Origin: Coriolopsis trogii | Lineage: Eukaryota > Basidiomycota > Agaricomycetes > Polyporales > Polyporaceae | Assembly: GCA_020543525.1 (NCBI GenBank) | Contig: JAHYIO010000037.1 | Location: 434,001-498,000 of the forward strand | DNA length: 64,000 bases | Direction: 5' to 3' | Part shown: positions 59,901-64,000 of the stretch, piece by piece | Layout: every line of letters begins with the position of its first letter | Position numbering within the stretch: position 1 is the stretch's first letter | Translations under genes and position numbers: made by a program | Notes under the pieces: generated by a model | Told to the model about the DNA's origin: nothing | Database searches by the model: none | Seen by the model: only the letters and a program-made list of their open reading frames with translations

Positions 59901-61267
59901 GACAAACGATCGGAGCGCGAGGCTCGGCAGGATTCTCGAGAACTTTCACGTCGGGAGAGCCGCAGGGCTGGACGCGAGGAGCGGGACAAGGACGGCGAGC
60001 GAGACAGAGACAGAGGACGAGACCGACATGGAGACAGGGAGCGTCGAGACCGCAACCACCCTCGTGACAGAGAACGAGAGCGTGACAAGGAGCGCGACAG
60101 GGAACGGGATCGCGACAGGGATGGGCAGTCGCACAGAGAGCGTGAGCGTGATCACGATCGTGATCGTGACCGTCACAGACGAGACGAGAAGGATCGCGAG
60201 CGCGAGCCGAGGAAAGAGAGGGAGAACACAGGAGGTAGGTCTGGAGGGGCTCCGAACACCGCGCCGCCAGACGACCGTGGGCTGCCCAATCGACCCGAGA
60301 CTGGGAGTGGACGTCACAGAGGGGATGACTCTCTGGGCAAGCGGAGACGTGGCGGAGATGATGAGGTATGTTGGGTCAATCCGAGACTCGTTGCAAGTGT
60401 TCGCTCATGTGCTGAACAAGACCGATCGCTCTAACAAGCGTTCGTCTCGCAAGGACAGTCATCACGAGGAGCGTACCCGCCGTGGCTCGGACAAGGAAGG
60501 GCACGACAGAAGCGGGCGCGACTCCGACCGTCGCAGGAAGGACCGAGACGGTGGCGACGGTGACGCCAAGGGTCTGTCCATCGACACCAAGGTATGTCTT
60601 CTCTTTGAGCTGCATCTCACGTTCTCTCATGTGCTAACGCTCTCTTCACCCAGCTTGGCGACAAACGTCCTCCAGACGGTCCGGCATCTGCAAAGACTCT
60701 GCCGCCTTCGACGCCGTCGGCACCCCGCGCGATGACGGGCGGAGATAGCTCGCGGAAAGGTGACGTGCGCGAGAGAGACTCGGGCTGGAAACGCAACGAG
60801 CCTCCGTACGGTCCACCCGGTCCATCTGGTGGCTCGCAGCAGAACGGCAGCGGCGGTCCCCCCCAAGAGCCCGGCAGCGGTAGCCTTCGTTCACGCATTG
60901 GGGAACGGGACAATCGTCCGATGCCCCAGACGCCCTTGGCGCCTGCTGGTGACAGAAAGGCAGACATGCCGCGGGACGACGACAGGGATGGTGGCAGGAA
61001 GCGCACACTATCAGGTACGTGTTCTTGATTCTTCGCTCTGGCTTGGTTTGGTATAGGACGGCCGTTGACATGCATTGTGCGTATGTAGATCGTGAGAGGG
61101 AGGCTCCTGAGGTCCCTGGAAGCAACGATCTCACAGCGCAAGCTCCTAAACGTCCTCGCATTATCCGGGACCGCTATGGGACAGCCTCAAACGGTGGCCT
61201 CGCCAGAAAGCTGCTCCCCATCGATCCACAGGCTGCCGATAAGGCTAGGGCAGCTCACAAGGACTAG
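53930..61267 (+). CDS. THO2: THO complex subunit 2 (THO2/THOC2)
   Basis: A 7.3 kb gene with many short introns encoding roughly 2,000 aa. It starts MDILEATQKCLEEWENGGDAECRKLVSG. The THOC2 helical core is continuous from about 54,100 to 59,050, with conserved blocks YKQNKFNLLREQSEGYSKL, GYFDLDPNRVLDIILD, MAYDNLAGVVIQSLNFVTIMGFDVL, TFWQMSTYDLSPPAARYDEE and RCLISPMDADFCAQFIKVIHLQGTPGFSTL. The C-terminal region (about 59,040-61,260) is disordered: Pro/Ser/Ala-rich, then a long Arg/Asp/Glu repeat tract (59,880-60,230), then a Gly/Pro-rich tail. THO2 is the scaffold of the THO/TREX complex that couples transcription to mRNA export. The identification rests on the core; some C-terminal splice sites are approximate. 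Confidence 0.92.
59900..60230 (+). repeat. low-complexity Arg-Asp/Arg-Glu coding repeat inside THO2
   Basis: A GA-rich purine tract coding for alternating Arg with Asp or Glu (RERERD-, RDRDRD-like). It opens long frames in other phases. Confidence 0.8.
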
Positions 61268-61632
61268 TGTGAATACATTGTAGCATAGGTGTCGACGATC
61301 GACCGTTATTGTATCATCTCTCGGTGCTTGTAATTGCAACCCGTTTCGGCCAGTGGCCACTGCTCACACATCGACGATAGTGAGGACAGCAAAAACCCAA
61401 ACAACCAATTATGAATTCCCGATGATGTTACAAGGTATAGAACTACTACTAGGCTTGTGCGTTGCAAGTTGAATTGTAGTTAATGTATCGATGTTGGACC
61501 GATGAGTAGGAAGGGGTGTGGGTGAGTGCTACATGAGATGCAAAAATACAATGTTGAACTGCCTCGACGCGAGTTGAATCGACACCATGTGTAAATGTCT
61601 TAATATGCATGTCAGATAGCGGAGAGTGTCAG
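61268..61632. other. convergent intergenic region THO2 / GCH1
   Basis: 365 bp holding both 3' UTRs; relatively AT-rich. No gene is seen. Confidence 0.5.
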
Positions 61633-62826
61633 TTAGCGTCTCATTAATGTGAGAAATTCCTCCCGGGTCTTTTGCTGCGTGCGGAAGCAGCCAAGCATGC
61701 AGGACGTTACTGTCACCGCGCCGGGCTTTTGGACCCCACGCATGGTCATACACATGTGGCTGGCAGCGACACGAGTCAGCGTCAGCATCGGCAGGTGAGG
61801 CTTTAGAGACGACGGAACTTACGTCGCTTCCATTACGACTGCAACACCGCGGGGGTGTATGGCTTCCTGTACCGCGATCGCGACCTGTTTCGTCAAGCGT
61901 TCCTGTACTTGCAGCCGGCGGCTGAACGTTTCGGCTATCCGTGCAAGCTTGGAAAGACCGAGGACGTGCTTGTTCGGAATATAGGCGATTGCAATCTACA
62001 CATAGTTAGGAGGCTTCCGTACATGCGGGACCGGCCGCGGGCTGTCGGGGCGACTAGGAAGATGCGTACCTTGCCGGTGAATGGAACGAGGTGGTGTTCG
62101 CATAAGCTCGAGACGTCGATATCCCTGACCAGGACCATCTCGTCGTGGTCTTCCTCGAATACGGCGTCATTAATAATGTCTGAATGCCAGAGTGTATTGT
62201 GGTGGAGAGTGGTGGAGATTTAGTTGGGAAGTCATCGTAGCGGAAAAACAGTACACGCACCAGCTAAACGCTCTTCGTAGCCCCTAGTCATCCACAGGAG
62301 TGCCTTCGCGTAGCGATCGGGGGTTTTGAGGAGGCCTTCCCTGTCAGGATCCTCCCCTATGCATTCGAGGATAGTGCGCACTGCGGCCGACAGCTTCTTC
62401 TCGCGTTCCGCGCGTTCTTCTGGTGTCGCGTTCAGGCGCAGGTGCGTGGACTTTGCTTTGGTACGCCGTCAGGGAACAGTCCGGGAGACGGGCTCGCAAA
62501 CATGCAGGTTGCTCACCAGGCCAGCCTAAACCATTCGCATCGGGAAGAGGACTATCGAGCTTGGTCTCGGGGTTCTTGACGGCTTTGGACACGTACATGG
62601 GCGTCGAGATACCAGAGAGCGGGCGGAAGCCATAGCCTTCGTGCTTGTGCAGCGCGCCCGGATGGTGACGTTGGGATGATCCTTCTGCTATCTGTCCGTC
62701 GTGCGCATTGCGCTCGTGTTGGTCTCGCTTTTCAGGCATGGTGTCGCGCTCGTCCTGCTCAATCCTCAGCTTCTCTAGACTGGCTGAGAGCCGGTTCTGG
62801 CTGGCGGGGTCGTCGAGGGAGGACAT
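61633..62826 (-). CDS. FOL2: GTP cyclohydrolase I
   Basis: Five exons (62826-62517, 62455-62261, 62179-62070, 61995-61823, 61759-61633) join in frame to 304 aa. A charged, disordered N-terminal extension of about 100 residues precedes the catalytic domain: [48 protein letters not shown] (zinc-binding Cys and His), [26 protein letters not shown] and [25 protein letters not shown] (second zinc Cys), ending [11 protein letters not shown]. The homodecamer opens GTP to 7,8-dihydroneopterin triphosphate, the first step of folate and pterin synthesis. The ATG lies only 23 bp from the outer end of TIR element copy 2, so its promoter or 5' UTR must overlap the element. Confidence 0.94.
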
Positions 62827-62849
62827 GGCAGGGCGGAGGCAAAGAAATA

Positions 62850-63298
62850 CAGCTGTTTTCACACAGCTTGTCGTTTGGCGCCGCGCGCGAGTTGCGCGCC
62901 ATCGCTTGTCTCTCGCTGCGACCGTTCCCCCCGAAAAGCAGAACAGCGATATCTCCTCGAGTTCTCCACGTATCCTCTCGATTCTTTCATGTACTTGCTC
63001 GTCTCTACGGTCTGCAGGGCTGTGAACTGGTCTACTGCTGCTGCGAACACTCTGTCAAATACTACCTGGTACCTACATTGTGCGCCACAGCCAATGCAGA
63101 ACAAGGATTCCGCGACAACCTCAAGACATAGCACCACCATTTCTTTACTACTGGACGCTGTATGACTACCCCGAGGGCCTGACAACAAGTTTGCACCGGG
63201 AGCATGCATCCGGGGGTTGTTGTCCAACCCCCTCCCCCTCCCCCAAGCCGGGTGTTCCCTGGAGCGTGGCATACATCTACGTTCCTCGCGGGAGGTTA
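62850..63298 (+). repeat. left terminal inverted repeat of element copy 2
   Basis: Matches 4887-5335, and the reverse complement of 6147-6595, with only a few differences. Confidence 0.85.
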
Positions 63299-64000
63299 GG
63301 ATATGGAAGAGGTTGGATTTGGATGTTGAATCGGATATGAATAGAAAGATGGATGCAATCCCGGCGATGGTATGCTTCATGTATGATCTTCCTCTGCCCC
63401 ATTCTCCTGCCCTTCCTCGTCCATCTTTGCATACGGTATTGGCATGTAATATGGCGGCGGTCATGTTCATTCCGATATCACTTTGTGTACAATGTTCAAC
63501 TGTCACTGTGCCTTGTCCATACAAGCTACCCAGCTCGGCATCTCCTGCTTCTCTCCCAACATCCATGGCGCGTTCAACCAAACCCCTGTCGGTTTTTGTG
63601 GTTCACATTCGCTACCTCTGACAATGGTTGTGCAGGTGCTTTCTCTTTGGGTTTGGCAGATATGACAGGAGGCAGACGTAATCACAAGTTGTGCTGATTT
63701 GCCATTGGTAGTGTGGTGACATTGTAAAGTGAGTGTGCATGAAACTCCAGATTATGGAAGAGTAGGGAAACGGTGGACATGGAGTATGAAGTGAAGAATA
63801 CAAACATCCAGACCCGCTCATCATGACCAGTATGCAAACTCCGCCATGCGCATCAGACTTGCATGCGACATTGCGGGTTAAGCATCTAATTGGAGGGATA
63901 CTATGTGTTAATGAGACACAATGTACAGCATGCTACAAGGTCTTAGAGCTCAGGCGACAGTATCCAGGTACATCACGAGGGATGAGGGGGAGTAGGGGAG
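62850..64000. mobile_element. TIR element copy 2 (truncated by window end)
   Basis: From CAGCTGTTTTCACAC at 62850 to the last base it follows copy 1 (4887-6034) with about three substitutions plus small indels (+2 and +1 bases near 63596 and 63636) and one or two further changes. The right TIR lies beyond the window. The flank outside the shared tip differs from copy 1, confirming a separate insertion rather than an assembly duplicate. Confidence 0.88.

Noticed and set aside
59605..60735. 376-codon plus-strand frame overlapping the THO2 C-terminus
   Set aside because: A phase shadow of the purine-rich Arg/Asp/Glu repeat; the THO2 frame continues from a conserved core.
17100..62826. FPGS and GCH1 as a folate gene cluster
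   Set aside because: They are about 43 kb apart with many unrelated genes between; chance co-location is more likely.
1..64000. CRISPR arrays, prokaryotic operons, phage or secondary-metabolite clusters
   Set aside because: No direct-repeat array, no polycistronic organisation and no PKS/NRPS/terpene genes; the window is eukaryotic housekeeping DNA.

Overview
This window is nuclear DNA from a filamentous basidiomycete, most likely an Agaricomycete and possibly Polyporales. The evidence is the GC-rich sequence, genes broken by many short introns (mostly 46-100 bp, GT-AG with a CTNAC-type branch sequence), compact alternating gene orientation, and gene types usual for that group, such as a coiled-coil F-box/LRR protein, a transmembrane A1 aspartic protease and a secreted six-hairpin glycosidase. 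The placement is inference; no rRNA or marker gene is present.

Layout. 1-2840 is the 3' part of a giant UBE2O-type E2 ubiquitin-conjugating enzyme. 3453-4603 is a protein phosphatase inhibitor 2 (Glc8). 4887-6595 is a 1.7 kb transposon-like element with 449 bp terminal inverted repeats (TIRs). Next come an F-box/LRR protein (6687-8875), importin-11/Kap120 (9323-13542, minus), SLX4 (13958-16749), folylpolyglutamate synthase (17100-19261, minus), a PPR protein (19488-21451), an A1 aspartic protease (21943-24251, minus), hydroxyacid-oxoacid transhydrogenase (25458-27579), HIS6 (27782-29135), a proline-iminopeptidase-like hydrolase (29183-30226, minus), a TDP2-like phosphodiesterase (30561-31508), complex I subunit NDUFA12 (31779-32421), L-2-hydroxyglutarate dehydrogenase (32467-33990, minus), the Hsp90 co-chaperone Cns1/TTC4 (34281-35543), ribosomal protein eS7 (35956-36694), a Rab GTPase with a large internal insertion (37136-38547), an AMMECR1 protein (39060-40064), a second PPR protein (40307-42130, minus), ribosomal protein uL3 (42717-44224, minus), the checkpoint mediator Mrc1/claspin (44949-49457), an uncertain small membrane/secreted gene (about 49800-50406, minus), a six-hairpin glycosidase (51128-52606, minus), THO2 (53930-61267) and GTP cyclohydrolase I (61633-62826, minus). 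The window ends inside a second copy of the TIR element, from 62850.

How it fits together. Nearly everything is single-copy housekeeping. There is no biosynthetic cluster, CRISPR array, tRNA or rRNA, and neighbours do not form a pathway. Loose themes are genome maintenance (SLX4, TDP2-like, Mrc1, THO2), mitochondria (two PPR proteins, NDUFA12, L2HGDH, HOT, FPGS with a possible dual start) and folate/pterin metabolism (FPGS and GCH1, 43 kb apart). Many pairs are divergent or tightly convergent (46-47 bp between stop codons in two cases).

Most unusual. (1) The near-identical TIR element, whose outer ends lie directly upstream of two start codons (91 bp for the F-box gene, 23 bp for GCH1), so its TIR may supply promoter or 5' UTR. 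(2) The Rab-type GTPase with about 125 extra residues between G4 and G5 and an altered NKxD motif. (3) Two GC-AG introns and a 10-nt coding microexon, supported by reading frame and, for most models, by exon lengths that sum to whole codons.
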